Of a stretch of DNA of 50,570 nucleotides, positions 40,226 to 50,120 are shown in pieces (position 1 is the first letter of the stretch; each line of letters starts with the position of its first letter). A program made the translations under genes and the position numbers. The DNA is from Planctomycetales bacterium (GTDB lineage: Bacteria > Planctomycetota > Planctomycetia > Isosphaerales > Isosphaeraceae). Where the stretch lies: the NCBI GenBank assembly GCA_027452145.1, contig DAIDHB010000213.1, positions 1-50,570 of the forward strand. The letters are read 5' to 3'. The notes beneath the pieces were generated by a model. That model worked only from the letters and a program-made list of their open reading frames with translations, was not told the DNA's origin and did not search any database.

Positions 40226-40741
40226 ATGGCGAATGAAGAATCGAGGACGACCACCGTCCCGGGGACCGATGATCCGCTGACGGTTTCCCTCCGGCTGTTG
40301 ACCCACGCCGACGTGGCGGCCTGCCAGGCGGTCCAGGAACTTTGCGGGGCGATCTACCAGCCGGTGCAGGTGCCGGTCCTGGTGAAAGTGGCGTTCACGC
40401 TCCACAATGTGAACTACCACGCCCGGGTCACGGCCGAGCACGGCGAGCAGATCCTGGACGCCGTCGGCGATGGCGGCGACGTGCTGATGGTGGTCAATCT
40501 GCTCCTCGGAAATCTGACGAAGGCGATCGCCGGGGATCTGAACACCTTCGTGAAAGTGCTGGGCGACAGGGTCGCCGATGACCAGAAGGCGGACGAGCGG
40601 GCTGCGCAGGGTACCCAGCCGATCCCGGTGGGTTGCTGCACCTACCCCGGCGGGCAGACGGCGAACCTGACCCAGACGCAGTGCGCCCAGTATTCGAACA
40701 GCACGTGGAAGCAGGGGGACTGCCCTCCGCTAACTTCGTAA
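40226..40741 (+). CDS. Unknown small protein with a four-cysteine C-terminal motif
   Basis: A 171-residue protein with no recognised domain in residues 1-130, which are mostly helical (LLTHADVAACQAVQELCGAI; VLMVVNLLLGNLTKAIAG). The C-terminus carries VGCCTYPGGQ...LTQTQC...WKQGDC, the CC-x(n)-C-x(n)-C pattern found in the short Cys-rich GACC...C...GGTW...C modules of planctomycete and myxobacterial proteins. There is no signal peptide, which is odd for a disulfide-like module. The start ATG 40226 has GAGG upstream. A TATAGT hexamer near 40161-40166 could be a -10 site. It stands between the DUF2231 and kinase genes. Confidence 0.6.
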   Translation: MANEESRTTTVPGTDDPLTVSLRLLTHADVAACQAVQELCGAIYQPVQVPVLVKVAFTLHNVNYHARVTAEHGEQILDAVGDGGDVLMVVNLLLGNLTKAIAGDLNTFVKVLGDRVADDQKADERAAQGTQPIPVGCCTYPGGQTANLTQTQCAQYSNSTWKQGDCPPLTS

Positions 40742-41113
40742 GAGCGACCAGGGCGGCCTCGATGCCGTCGACCTGCCCCGAAAGCGACACGTCGAGGAGT
40801 GCTCCCGCGGAGGGCGCAAAGATGGCAAAATCGAGGGGCGATCGGGACGATCGTCCCGGCTCATTTCCGAGGGTTTCCCGGATTTCGCGGTGAATTCCGG
40901 GTCTCCAGGGACCTCGGTGCCGGGAGCCGTCCTGGATTCGAGCGTCGGACTCGCGTAGCATAGGCTCATCGGCCCCCTCCGGCCGCGCGGAGGGCCGGGG
41001 GGTACGCGAGTCCCGCGGGCCGCGGGGACTCTCCTGCACGATCGCGAGGGCCGGCGCGTGTCGGACCTCGCGACCGATGCCCGGATGGTCGCGGGACCGG
41101 CCGGGAGGGCTCC
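40742..41113. promoter_or_regulatory. Leader of the WD40 kinase with a 16-bp perfect palindrome
   Basis: The 372 bases hold no gene. CGGGACGATCGTCCCG at 40843-40858 is a perfect palindrome that could be an operator or a stem. The remainder is GC-rich without a clear promoter. Confidence 0.35.
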
Positions 41114-44100
41114 ATGAACGACGACCACCGGACCCCGACCCTCGGGCCCGAGACGACCGGCACGGCCACGTCCCCGGGCGCCGACCTCGGCTCGACGCAG
41201 GGACTCCTCGACCCGACGGAGAGGATCGGGGCGGACCGGCTGATCTGCCCGTGCTGCCGCCATTCGGTCTCCACAATCGACGAGCACGGCGGCGGCGTCC
41301 GCTGCGAGAAGTGCGGCAACTCGTTCCGCCTGGCGCGGATGCGGCAGCCGTCGGCGCTCGACGAGATCCGCGTCCTCGGCCGCTTCCAGTTGCTCGAGCG
41401 GGTCGGCCAGGGTTCGTTCGGCGCGGTCTGGCGCGCCCGCGACACCCAGCTCGATCGCATCGTCGCCCTGAAGATCCCCCACGAGCACGCCGCCGAGAGC
41501 GGGCTGGACGTCGAGCGCGTCGGGCGAGAGGCGCGGGTCGCCGCGCAGCTCCGCCACCCGGGGATCGTGCGGCTGTACGAGATCGTCACGCTGGAGGACC
41601 TCCCGGTCCTGGTCTCCGACTTCATCGAGGGCGCGTCGCTCAAGGTCGTCCTGGAGCGGCGCCGGCTGACGTTCCGCGAGAGCGCGATCCTCATCGCCAT
41701 GATCGCCGAGGCGCTCGACCACGCGCACGAGCACGGGCTGGTCCATCGCGACATCAAGCCCGCCAACATCATGATGGAGCTCGCGGAACGGGCCGGGGCC
41801 GCGGCCGGGGGCAACCCCCGGGCCGACGCGACTCTCGCGGACGACGGGGCCTCGAGCCTGCCCGGCCGGCCGATCGTCGTCGACTTCGGGCTGGCGGTAC
41901 GCCCCGAGGCCGACACGATCATGACGAGGGACGGCGAGATCGTCGGCACACCGTCCTACATGAGCCCCGAGCAGGCCGCGGGCGGCGCGCACTTCGTCGA
42001 CCGCCGCAGCGACGTCTACAGCCTGGGCGTGATGCTCTACCAGCTCCTCTGCGGCGAGCTGCCGTTCCGGGGCTCGCACACGATGATCGTGCACCAGCTC
42101 CTGCACGAGGACCCGCGGCCGCCTCGGCGGATCAACGACCGCATCCCGCGCGACCTGGAGACCATCTGCCTCAAGGCGCTGGCGAAGCAGCCGTCGCGGC
42201 GGTATGCGACGGCCGGCGAGCTGGCCGCCGACCTGCGCCGCTACCTCAAGGGCGAGCCGTGCCTCGCGCGGCCCGTGGGCCGGCTGGAGCGGGCCTGGCT
42301 CTGGGCGCTGCGGAACAGGAAGCTGGCCGGAGCGCTCGCGGCGATCGCCTTCCTCGTGGGATTCACCGCGGTCGGGGCCGTCGTCTACGCGATCCGCGAG
42401 AAACATTACAACGAGCAGATCCGAATTGCCCTGCGCGAGACCAGCCGGCGCCTGGCCGAGAACTACCTCGACCGCGGGCTGTCCCTGTGCGAGCGCGGCG
42501 AGGTCGCGCACGGCCTGCTGCTGCTGGCCCGGGGCCGGTCGACCGTGCCCGAGGGCTCCGAGGACCTCGACCGCGTCCTGGGCAGGAACCTGGCGGCGTG
42601 GCAGGCCGAGCTCGACCCGCTGGAGGCCGAGCGCCGGCACGGCGGGTTCCACCCAGCGATCGCCTTCAGCCCCGACGGCCGGCTGGTCGCGGTCGGCAGT
42701 CTGGCGGGGACCACGGTGCGGATCTGCCAGGGCCCGGCAGCCGAGCCGCTCGGCGACCCGATCGAGTGCGGCGCCGCCGTCCAGGCGCTGGCGTTCCGCC
42801 CCGACGGCCAGGTGCTGGCGATCGCCTGCCACGATGGCCGCATCCGATACTGGCACCTCGGCGCGGCCGAGTTCTGCGGCGAGTCGTACGCGGGCGGCCA
42901 GCTCAGTCTCTCCGTCACCTACAGCCACAACGGCAAGATCCTCGCGACCGGCGGATCCGACGGCATGGTGAGGCTCTGGAACGCCGCCCACAACGGCCGG
43001 CCGCTGGAGACGGTGCTGCAACACGACGACCCCGTCCGGCTGGCCGCCTTCACCCCGGACGATCGGACGATCGTCACCGTGACCCGCCGCGGCGCCATCC
43101 GCCTCTGGGATGCCGCGACCGGTGCCCTCCGGAGGCCGCCGGCCGGCCATCAGGTCTCCGACGTGGTCGTGGCGGCCCTCAGCCCCGACGGCCGGATGCT
43201 GGCGACGGGCGACGCGGAAGGCTCAGTCCGGATCTGGGATGCGGCGAGCCTCGAGGTCATCCATACCCTGTCGTCAACCGGCCGGGTGCGCACGGTCGCC
43301 TTCAGCCCCGACGACCGATCCCTGCTGACGGCCGGCTACGACAAGATCGCCCGGCTGTGGGACGTGAAGACCGGCCTCGGCCTCGGACCGGCCGCCTATC
43401 ACCGACAGATCATCGGGGCCGCGGCGTTCCGCCCCGACGGGCACCACATCGTCACCGGCGATGACGACGGCGTGTTCCAGTTCCGCCGGCATGGGACCGA
43501 CCGCCCGCGCCGCCTCGAGGTGGCCCATCGCGCGCCGGTCGGCGTGGTGATAGTCAGCCCGGACGGCCGGCTCGCCGTCACGGGCACCAAGCCCAGGGAC
43601 TTCCAGGCCGACGGGGATGTCCGGGTCTGGGACCTCTCCACCGGCGAGGTCGTGGCGAGATTGAAGCACAGGGGGATGGTCACGGCGGCGGCCTTCAGCA
43701 AGGACGGCCGGACCGTCGCGACGGCCGGCATCGACGGGACGGCGCGGCTGCTGGACGTCGCCGGCGGCAAGGAGCTCGGTCCTCCGCTGCGCCACGACGG
43801 CTGGGTGCACGCCGTCGCCCTCGACCCGCGCGGCGGCCGCGTGCTGACCGCCTGCGAGGACACATTCGCGCGGCTGTGGGCCCTCGGCCCGGGCGGGCCT
43901 CGCGTCGAGCGTTGCATCGAGCACGACCAGCCGGTCAGCATCGTCGCCTTCAGCCCTGACGGCACGCTCGCCCTCAGCGGCAGCTCCGACGGGGTCGTCA
44001 AGCTTTGGGGGACCGCCGACGGGCAGGTCCGGCACGTCTTCCGCCACGGCGGGATGGTCCAGAACCTGGCGTTCAGCCCCGACGGCAAGCACGTCCTCAC

Positions 44101-44689
44101 GGCCGGCGCCGACCGCTCGGCCCGGCTCTGGCGGGTTGACTCGGGCGTACCGATCGGCAAGCCCATGAAGCACCAGGACGCAGTGGTCCGCGCGGCATTC
44201 AGCCCCGACGGCGAGATGATCGTCACCGGCAGCAAGGACAACACGGCGCAGGTCTGGCGGGCCGCGACCACGGAGCCGATCGGCGCCCCTCTGCCGCATC
44301 AGGCGTGGGTCAGCGACGTGGCCTTCAGCCGGGACGGCAAGACGGTCGCGACGGCCGGCGCAGACGAGACCGCCCGGTTCTGGGATGTCGCCACGAGCCG
44401 TCCCCTGGGGCCGGCGCTCCGGCACGGCGATTCGGTGACGGTGCTGGCGTTCTCCCCCAACGGGCGCCGCCTGGTCACCGGCTGCCAGGACGGCAAGGCA
44501 CGGGTCTGGCCCACCCCGCCCGCACTGACCGACTCGCCGGCGGAATCGATGCTGCGGATCCAGACGCTCTGCGGCCTGGAGCTCGCCACCAACGAGGCCG
44601 TCGGGATCCTGACGCCCGAGGAGTGGTTCCAGCGCCGCCGGCACCTCCAGAAGCACGACGGCCCTCGCCCTGCGTCGCCCAGCCGGTGA
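41114..44689 (+). CDS. Zinc-ribbon / Ser/Thr kinase / WD40 transmembrane protein
   Basis: A 1191-residue sensor kinase. Residues 45-67 form a zinc ribbon (CPCC...CEKC; likely ligands C45, C48, C64, C67). The kinase domain (about 88-370) has [10 protein letters not shown]120, [10 protein letters not shown] (D213, N218), DFG at 257-259 and [11 protein letters not shown]. About 35 Gly/Ala-rich residues are inserted between the catalytic loop and DFG. One membrane helix lies near 404-428. From about 515 to 1150 I count 15 WD40-type repeats (AFSPDGxxxxTGSxDxxxRxW), enough for two seven-bladed propellers. The propeller would face outside if the kinase is cytoplasmic. Its ligand is unknown. The start at 41114 has GGAGG just upstream. 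Confidence 0.92.
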   Translation: MNDDHRTPTLGPETTGTATSPGADLGSTQGLLDPTERIGADRLICPCCRHSVSTIDEHGGGVRCEKCGNSFRLARMRQPSALDEIRVLGRFQLLERVGQGSFGAVWRARDTQLDRIVALKIPHEHAAESGLDVERVGREARVAAQLRHPGIVRLYEIVTLEDLPVLVSDFIEGASLKVVLERRRLTFRESAILIAMIAEALDHAHEHGLVHRDIKPANIMMELAERAGAAAGGNPRADATLADDGASSLPGRPIVVDFGLAVRPEADTIMTRDGEIVGTPSYMSPEQAAGGAHFVDRRSDVYSLGVMLYQLLCGELPFRGSHTMIVHQLLHEDPRPPRRINDRIPRDLETICLKALAKQPSRRYATAGELAADLRRYLKGEPCLARPVGRLERAWLWALRNRKLAGALAAIAFLVGFTAVGAVVYAIREKHYNEQIRIALRETSRRLAENYLDRGLSLCERGEVAHGLLLLARGRSTVPEGSEDLDRVLGRNLAAWQAELDPLEAERRHGGFHPAIAFSPDGRLVAVGSLAGTTVRICQGPAAEPLGDPIECGAAVQALAFRPDGQVLAIACHDGRIRYWHLGAAEFCGESYAGGQLSLSVTYSHNGKILATGGSDGMVRLWNAAHNGRPLETVLQHDDPVRLAAFTPDDRTIVTVTRRGAIRLWDAATGALRRPPAGHQVSDVVVAALSPDGRMLATGDAEGSVRIWDAASLEVIHTLSSTGRVRTVAFSPDDRSLLTAGYDKIARLWDVKTGLGLGPAAYHRQIIGAAAFRPDGHHIVTGDDDGVFQFRRHGTDRPRRLEVAHRAPVGVVIVSPDGRLAVTGTKPRDFQADGDVRVWDLSTGEVVARLKHRGMVTAAAFSKDGRTVATAGIDGTARLLDVAGGKELGPPLRHDGWVHAVALDPRGGRVLTACEDTFARLWALGPGGPRVERCIEHDQPVSIVAFSPDGTLALSGSSDGVVKLWGTADGQVRHVFRHGGMVQNLAFSPDGKHVLTAGADRSARLWRVDSGVPIGKPMKHQDAVVRAAFSPDGEMIVTGSKDNTAQVWRAATTEPIGAPLPHQAWVSDVAFSRDGKTVATAGADETARFWDVATSRPLGPALRHGDSVTVLAFSPNGRRLVTGCQDGKARVWPTPPALTDSPAESMLRIQTLCGLELATNEAVGILTPEEWFQRRRHLQKHDGPRPASPSR

Positions 44690-44720
44690 GATGCGATACT
44701 ATGAACCCTGGCAGAAAAGG

Positions 44721-44782
44721 TCTTCAAGTAGGTCGGGCAATCCTGCCCGACGGAGCCGGGGCGTCGGGCAAGACGGCCCGAC
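44721..44782. repeat. Two further copies of the GTCGGGCA palindrome family
   Basis: TCTTCAAGTA followed by GTCGGGCAATCCTGCCCGAC lies at 44721-44751. It is the reverse-orientation equivalent of the unit at 10311-10405, including the CTTGAAGA tail. A second, imperfect palindrome GTCGGGCAAGACGGCCCGAC is at 44763-44782. Both lie in the 185-base gap between the kinase and YyaL-like genes. Confidence 0.8.
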
Positions 44783-44874
44783 CGAATTGCATGCCCGAGC
44801 CCGGACCAGAGCGCGTGACATCCCACCGCAATCCGCACCCCAACGGTCAGGGCGAACCCGCGAAGGAACCAGCG

Positions 44875-47343
44875 ATGCCCGCGTCGAATCGGTCGTCTTA
44901 CCCATGGCGTCTCGTTCTCCTGGTTGTGGTGTGCGCCGGCTTCGGCCGGGCGATTGCCGCCGACGATCAGCCCAGGCCGGCCAATCGCCTGGCACGCGAG
45001 ACCAGCCCGTATCTGCTCCTGCACGCCCACAACCCGGTCGACTGGTATCCCTGGGGCCCCGAGGCGTTCGACCGGGCGAAGGCCGAGAAGAAGCCGATCT
45101 TCTTATCGGTGGGCTACAGCTCGTGCTACTGGTGCCACGTGATGGAGCGCGAGAGCTTCGAGGACGCCGCGATCGCCCGGTTCCTCAACGAGCACTTCGT
45201 CTGCATCAAGGTGGACCGCGAGGAGCGCCCGGACGTCGACCAGATCTACATGACCGCGCTCCAGGCAATCGGCCCGGGGGGCGGCGGCTGGCCCATGTCG
45301 ATGTTCCTCACGCCCGACGGCCGGCCCTTCTTCGGCGTGACCTACCTGCCGCCCCGCGATCGCGACGGATCCTCCGGGTTCCTCACCCTGGCCGGCGCGA
45401 TCGCGAAGGCCTGGGACAAGGAACGGCCCGAGATCGAGAAATCAGCCGACGCCCTGACCGAAGCCGTCCGCCGCCGGCTCCAGGCCGAAAAAGCCCGGCG
45501 CGGGATGCCGCTGGCGCGCGACTGGGCCGATCGAGGCGAGGCCGAGCTGGCCGAGCAGTACGACCCCGTCCACGGCGGGTTCGGCTACAACCCGACGAAT
45601 CCCCGCCGCCCCAAGTTCCCTGAGCCGGCGAACCTCGTCTTCCTGCTCGACCGTCACTTCCGCCGGAAAGCCGCGGCGGGCGGGCGGCAGGACGTACCGG
45701 AGGTCGTGAACCCGACGCGCGAGCCGCTCGAGATGGTGCGCCTGACGCTCGACCGGATGGCCCGCGGCGGCATCCGCGACCACCTGGCCGGCGGCTATCA
45801 CCGCTATTCGACCGATCGCTCGTGGACCGTGCCCCATTTCGAAAAGATGCTGTACGACAACGCGCAGCTCGCCTCGGTGCACCTGTCGGCATTCGAGCTG
45901 ACCCGCGACCCGCGCTGGCGGGCCGAAGCAGAGGCCACTTTTGCCTTCGTGGTCCGCAGCATGACCGCGCCCGAGGGCGGATTCTACTCCTCGCTCGACG
46001 CCGAGACGAAGGCCGGCGAGGGGGCGTACTACGTCTGGACCCGCGACGAGGTGAAGTCGGCCCTGGGCGAAGGCCCGGATGCCGCGGCCTTCCTGAAGGT
46101 CTACGGCCTCACCGGCGAGCCGAACTTCGAGGGCGGGCGTTACGTCCTGACCGAACCCCAGGACCGCGACGAGCCGGCGAGGGCGCTCGGGATCTCCCCC
46201 GACGAGCTGGAAAGGCGGCTGGCGCCGCTACGGGCGCGATTGCTGGCCGTCCGCGACAGGCGGCCCGCCCCGTTGCGCGACGACAAGGTCCTGACGGCCT
46301 GGAACGGCCTGATGATCGCGGCGTATGCCGACGGCTACCGCGTCCTCCGCAAGGAGGAATACCGACGCGCCGCGGAGTCCGCCGCCGAGTTCGTCCTGAA
46401 GCGCCTGCGCACCTCGGATGGCCGGCTCCTGCGCACCTATCGCGCCGGCACCGCGAAGCTGGGCGCGTATCTCGAGGACTACGCCTTCCTCGCCCACGGG
46501 CTGCTCAGGCTGCACGCCGCGACTGGCGATGGCCGATGGCTGAAGGAGGCGCGCGCCCTGGCCGATCGGATGATCGCCGACTTCGAGGACCGCAAGGACG
46601 GCGGCTTCTTCTTCACGGCCGACGGCCACGAGAGCCTGCTGGCGCGGCCGAAGGATTCGTTCGACAACGCGATCCCCAGCGGCAACACGGTCGCAGTCCT
46701 CGACCTGCTGGAGCTCCACCGGATCACCGGCGAATCGTCGTACCGCGACCGCGCCGCCAGGGCACTCAATGCCTTCGCCACGCCGATGGCCCGGCTCCCC
46801 TACGCGATGCCGATGATGCTGGTCGGGCTCGAGCGCTATCTCGACGCGAAGGGCGATTCCGGCCCTGGCCATCCGGCGCCGGGACCCGTCGCGGCGAGCC
46901 CGGACGAGGCCGAATCAAAGGTCGTCGCCGCGACCGCGGCCAGGGCCGCCAATGCCCCTGCGACGATCGCCCCCGGCGGCGAGCTCGACGCCACGATCAC
47001 CCTGACGATCGCCGAGGGCTGGCACCTCTACGCCAATCCGACCGGCGCCCCCGAAATGAAGCCGACGACCCTGGCGCTCGACCCGTCCTCGGCGCGGTCG
47101 GCCGAACTGGTCTCGGTGAAGTACCCGGCCGGCGAGACGCGCGTGCTGGCCTCGACGGGCCCTGGCAAGGTCGGGCTCTACGAGGGAACAATCCGGATCG
47201 CGGCGCGGGTCCGCGTGGCCGACGCGGCGGGGCCGGGCCCGCTGCGCCTGGTGTTCCGGCTCCGTTACCAGGCGTGCAACGATCGCCTCTGCCTGGCGCC
47301 GGCCAGCCTGGAGGTCCCCCTGGAAATCCGGGTCTCTCGATGA
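44875..47343 (+). CDS. Exported YyaL/DUF255 thioredoxin-like protein fused to a DsbD N-terminal-type domain
   Basis: An 822-residue protein. A signal peptide ([17 protein letters not shown]) precedes the DUF255 thioredoxin-like domain ([20 protein letters not shown]), with a redox motif CYWC (C84, C87) in [20 protein letters not shown]. An (alpha/alpha)6-barrel region follows to about 665, as in YyaL/SPATA20 proteins. The last about 130 residues ([16 protein letters not shown]...) match the DsbD N-terminal domain, with the Cys pair in [13 protein letters not shown] (C801, C806). YyaL proteins usually lack this domain. A periplasmic disulfide-exchange role is inferred. The start ATG 44875 has AAGGA upstream. 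It overlaps the next gene by four bases (ATGA). Confidence 0.85.
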   Translation: MPASNRSSYPWRLVLLVVVCAGFGRAIAADDQPRPANRLARETSPYLLLHAHNPVDWYPWGPEAFDRAKAEKKPIFLSVGYSSCYWCHVMERESFEDAAIARFLNEHFVCIKVDREERPDVDQIYMTALQAIGPGGGGWPMSMFLTPDGRPFFGVTYLPPRDRDGSSGFLTLAGAIAKAWDKERPEIEKSADALTEAVRRRLQAEKARRGMPLARDWADRGEAELAEQYDPVHGGFGYNPTNPRRPKFPEPANLVFLLDRHFRRKAAAGGRQDVPEVVNPTREPLEMVRLTLDRMARGGIRDHLAGGYHRYSTDRSWTVPHFEKMLYDNAQLASVHLSAFELTRDPRWRAEAEATFAFVVRSMTAPEGGFYSSLDAETKAGEGAYYVWTRDEVKSALGEGPDAAAFLKVYGLTGEPNFEGGRYVLTEPQDRDEPARALGISPDELERRLAPLRARLLAVRDRRPAPLRDDKVLTAWNGLMIAAYADGYRVLRKEEYRRAAESAAEFVLKRLRTSDGRLLRTYRAGTAKLGAYLEDYAFLAHGLLRLHAATGDGRWLKEARALADRMIADFEDRKDGGFFFTADGHESLLARPKDSFDNAIPSGNTVAVLDLLELHRITGESSYRDRAARALNAFATPMARLPYAMPMMLVGLERYLDAKGDSGPGHPAPGPVAASPDEAESKVVAATAARAANAPATIAPGGELDATITLTIAEGWHLYANPTGAPEMKPTTLALDPSSARSAELVSVKYPAGETRVLASTGPGKVGLYEGTIRIAARVRVADAAGPGPLRLVFRLRYQACNDRLCLAPASLEVPLEIRVSR

Positions 47344-49052
47344 GCGACGAGACGACGAGCACCGCGACGACGGTCGAAACGGCGGGTGTACAGACCGCCG
47401 AGGACCAGCGCGCGCGGTGGGCGCGTCGGATCTTCACGGCGGTCCGGCTGGCCGCGATCGCGGTGATCGTCGCGCTGACCGTTCTGCTCGCGTCGGTGCT
47501 GCCCGACTGGTTCCGCGTCCTGTCGCCCGAGGCGCGGCGGGTCATCTTCGAGGTGATGTTCCGGGTCGTGCTGATCGCCTACTCGGCGCTCGCGCTGGCC
47601 GCGGTCGTCGGCACGCCGCTCCTGGTGCTCCTGGCGTCGCGGTCGCGGCGGCGATCCGGCGGGCGGACCGGTCGCGGGCTGCTCCGCGGCCTCGCCGCCT
47701 GCGCGGCCTGCCTGGTCGCGCTGGCCGTCCTCGAGATCGGCTCGGCCGCGTGGCGCGGCTGGCTGCACCGGATGCCGGCGCTGCCGACAAGGTTCGAGCC
47801 GTCGCCGCCGGGAGAGTACCGGATCGTCGTGCTGGGCGGCTCGAGCGCGCTGGGCGAGCCGTATCGGCCCTGGCTGTCGGTCGGCCAGATCGTCGCCTGG
47901 CAGCTCGGGCAGGCCGTCCCCGATCGCCGGTTCGAGTGCCAGATCCTCGCCTGGCTGGGCGAGAGCCTGGAGAAGCAGCACCTCAAGCTCGCCGCGATCC
48001 GGCGCCGGCCGGATGCCGTGATCATCTACTCGGGCCATAATGAGTTCATCGCCCGGTTCGAGAACGGCCGCGAGGAGCGCGACCTCGGCCTCGACGAGGA
48101 GCCGTCGAGCTGGCTGCTCCGCCGGGCGTATCGCGCCAGCCTGCTGTCGCCCTGCTGCCGGCTGGCGTACGAGGTCATCAGCCGGACCCGCCTCGATGCG
48201 CCGCCGCTGACGGGCCATCATTCGCTGATCGACCCACCGCTTTGCAGCCCGTCGGAGGCAGCCGACATCCTGGCCGACTTCCGCCGCCGGCTCGAGACCC
48301 TCGTAACCTATTGCGAAGGCATCGGCGCCCTGCCGATCCTGATCATCCCGCCGGCCAATGAGGCGGGCTTCGAGCCCAGCCGCTCGACGCTGCCGACCTG
48401 GGCAACCCGCGCCGATCGCCGCTGGTTGGTCGACACGTTCACGACCGCCCGGGCGGCGGAACCCACCGACCCGGATCGAGCCGCCGCCGGTTACACCGCG
48501 ATCCTGGGCCGGTTCCCGGAGTTCGCCGAGGCCCATTTCCGCCTGGCGCGGCTGCTGGAGGGCACGGGGGAGACGGCCGAGGCGGGCGAGCACTACCTCG
48601 CCGCACTCGATCACGACGGCCTGCCGATCCGGTGCCCGTCGCCGTTTCGCAACGCCTACCGCGAGGTCGCCCGCCGCCATCCGCGCTGTATCCTGATCGA
48701 CGGCCGCCGCGAACTGGCCGCGATCAGCCCGACGGGACTGATCGGCGACGTGGTCATCGATGACGCCCATCATCCGACGCTGGCCGGGCACACCGCCCTG
48801 GCCGGCGCGGTGCTCCGCGAGATCCAGGCGCGGCGGATCTTCCCATCGGCCCGTCCGATCCCGCTGCCCCTCGACCCGTCCGCCTGCGCACAGCACTTCG
48901 GCCTGGACGCCGATCGAATGGCCGAGGCCCACCTGCGGACGAGCGTCCATTACCGCCGCGTCGCCGGCTATCGCTACGACCCCGCGGAACGGCTGGAAAG
49001 AGCGCGTCGGCATCTCGAAGCCGCCGAGGGGATGGTCCCCCGATCGCCGTGA
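47340..49052 (+). CDS. Membrane-anchored SGNH/GDSL hydrolase
   Basis: A 570-residue protein with three membrane segments in the first 135 residues ([58 protein letters not shown]). An SGNH-fold hydrolase domain follows: [13 protein letters not shown] (block I, Ser nucleophile), SGHNEF (block III, Asn) and [11 protein letters not shown] (block V, Asp/His). It probably cleaves an ester, for example an acetyl group on a glycan, outside the membrane. A TPR-like segment ([29 protein letters not shown]) is inserted near 380-420. It is translationally coupled to the YyaL-DsbD fusion, and why is unknown. Confidence 0.85.
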   Translation: MSDETTSTATTVETAGVQTAEDQRARWARRIFTAVRLAAIAVIVALTVLLASVLPDWFRVLSPEARRVIFEVMFRVVLIAYSALALAAVVGTPLLVLLASRSRRRSGGRTGRGLLRGLAACAACLVALAVLEIGSAAWRGWLHRMPALPTRFEPSPPGEYRIVVLGGSSALGEPYRPWLSVGQIVAWQLGQAVPDRRFECQILAWLGESLEKQHLKLAAIRRRPDAVIIYSGHNEFIARFENGREERDLGLDEEPSSWLLRRAYRASLLSPCCRLAYEVISRTRLDAPPLTGHHSLIDPPLCSPSEAADILADFRRRLETLVTYCEGIGALPILIIPPANEAGFEPSRSTLPTWATRADRRWLVDTFTTARAAEPTDPDRAAAGYTAILGRFPEFAEAHFRLARLLEGTGETAEAGEHYLAALDHDGLPIRCPSPFRNAYREVARRHPRCILIDGRRELAAISPTGLIGDVVIDDAHHPTLAGHTALAGAVLREIQARRIFPSARPIPLPLDPSACAQHFGLDADRMAEAHLRTSVHYRRVAGYRYDPAERLERARRHLEAAEGMVPRSP

Positions 49053-49465
49053 CCGTCGCCGGTCAAACACGGATTTCCGCCGGGCCGGAAAATAATGTAC
49101 CGCGGATTTCCGCGGGACGGAAAATAATGGCTTTTCTCCGAACCGAGTGGGTAGAACTTCGTCCGTCAGGGCCTCAAGACCCCGTGATTCGGGGTAGACC
49201 CAACGGTCGTGTCACCAGCCGCCATTTGGCGCCGACGCCGGAGGTTTGAGATCGATCGAAGTTGAGTCGCCACGGGGTAGGTGTGCCGCCTCGCGGCCGG
49301 TTCGGCGAAATGACACCCCCCCTATCTTGTTCTGGACCCAGGGCTTACTCTTGAGCCTGGTCGTCCTCGCCCCATGGCACACTCATCCAGATCAAATCGG
49401 GGCCACGGGGCTCCGGGATAAGCCGCCACCGCGTCGCGAGCGAATGGACCGGGGCAGCGCCTTCG
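49053..49465. other. Intergenic region with a direct repeat and a hairpin upstream of the sigma factor
   Basis: No gene was seen in these 413 bases. A direct repeat of 27-28 bases is present: 49070-49097 and 49103-49129, both starting CGGATTTCCGC and ending CGGAAAATAATG. A hairpin ACCCCG-TGATT-CGGGGT lies at 49179-49195. These may be regulatory for the downstream ECF gene or terminate the SGNH gene. No promoter consensus was clear. Confidence 0.5.
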
Positions 49466-50044
49466 ATGAAAGACGTGACCCAAATCCTCTCGGCGATCGA
49501 GCGGGGCGATCCCCAGGCCGCCGAGCAACTGTTGCCGCTGGTCTACGACGAACTACGCAGGCTCGCCGCGCAGAAGCTGGCCCAGGAACAGCCCGGGCAG
49601 ACGCTCCAGGCCACGGCCCTGGTCCACGAGGCGTGTCTCCAGCTGCTCGATCCCGATCGCGGCCAGGACTGGAATAGTCGGGGGCATTTCTTCGCCGCCG
49701 CCGCCGAGGCCATGCGCCGCATCCTCGTCGACAACGCCCGCCGCAAGCGACGGCCCAAGCACGGCGGTGATCGGAAGCGGATGCCGCTCGACGCCGTCGT
49801 CCTTCCCGTCGAGGACCGGTTCCACGATCTGCTCGCCCTCGACGAAGCGCTAACCAGGTTCGCCGGGCAGGAGCCGCTCAAGGCGGAGGTGGTCAAGCTC
49901 CGTTACTTCGCGGGCCTGTCGGTCGAGGAGGCAGCCGCGTGCCTGGGCATCTCCCCGATCACCGCCAAGCGGTACTGGGCCGTCGCCCGCGCCTGGCTCT
50001 ATGACGCCCTGTCCGATGGCGAGGAACTGGGCTCGGGAAAATAA
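49466..50044 (+). CDS. ECF-type RNA polymerase sigma factor (Sigma70_ECF/TIGR02999-like)
   Basis: A 192-residue sigma factor. The N-terminus (VTQILSAIERGDPQAAEQLLPLVYDELRRLAAQKLA) is region 2. ALVHEACLQLLD and GHFFAAAAEAMRRILVDNAR are typical of the planctomycete-enriched Sigma70_ECF family. Region 4 has the helix-turn-helix LRYFAGLSVEEAAACLGISPITAKRYW for -35 binding. The family is usually encoded beside a Ser/Thr kinase that takes the place of an anti-sigma factor, and a kinase starts 76 bases downstream here. The start at ATG 49466 is typical for the family (MKDVTQIL). Confidence 0.92.
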   Translation: MKDVTQILSAIERGDPQAAEQLLPLVYDELRRLAAQKLAQEQPGQTLQATALVHEACLQLLDPDRGQDWNSRGHFFAAAAEAMRRILVDNARRKRRPKHGGDRKRMPLDAVVLPVEDRFHDLLALDEALTRFAGQEPLKAEVVKLRYFAGLSVEEAAACLGISPITAKRYWAVARAWLYDALSDGEELGSGK

Positions 50045-50120
50045 TTATTCCGGCCGGAGTGATCCCTCTTCGTCCTGAAACTCGCACTGTGCTTTGAACC
50101 GACGTTCTCAGGACATCACC

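Noticed and set aside
40730..43150. 806-codon minus-strand frame
   Set aside because: Antisense to the WD40 kinase; composition is typical of a reverse-frame shadow.
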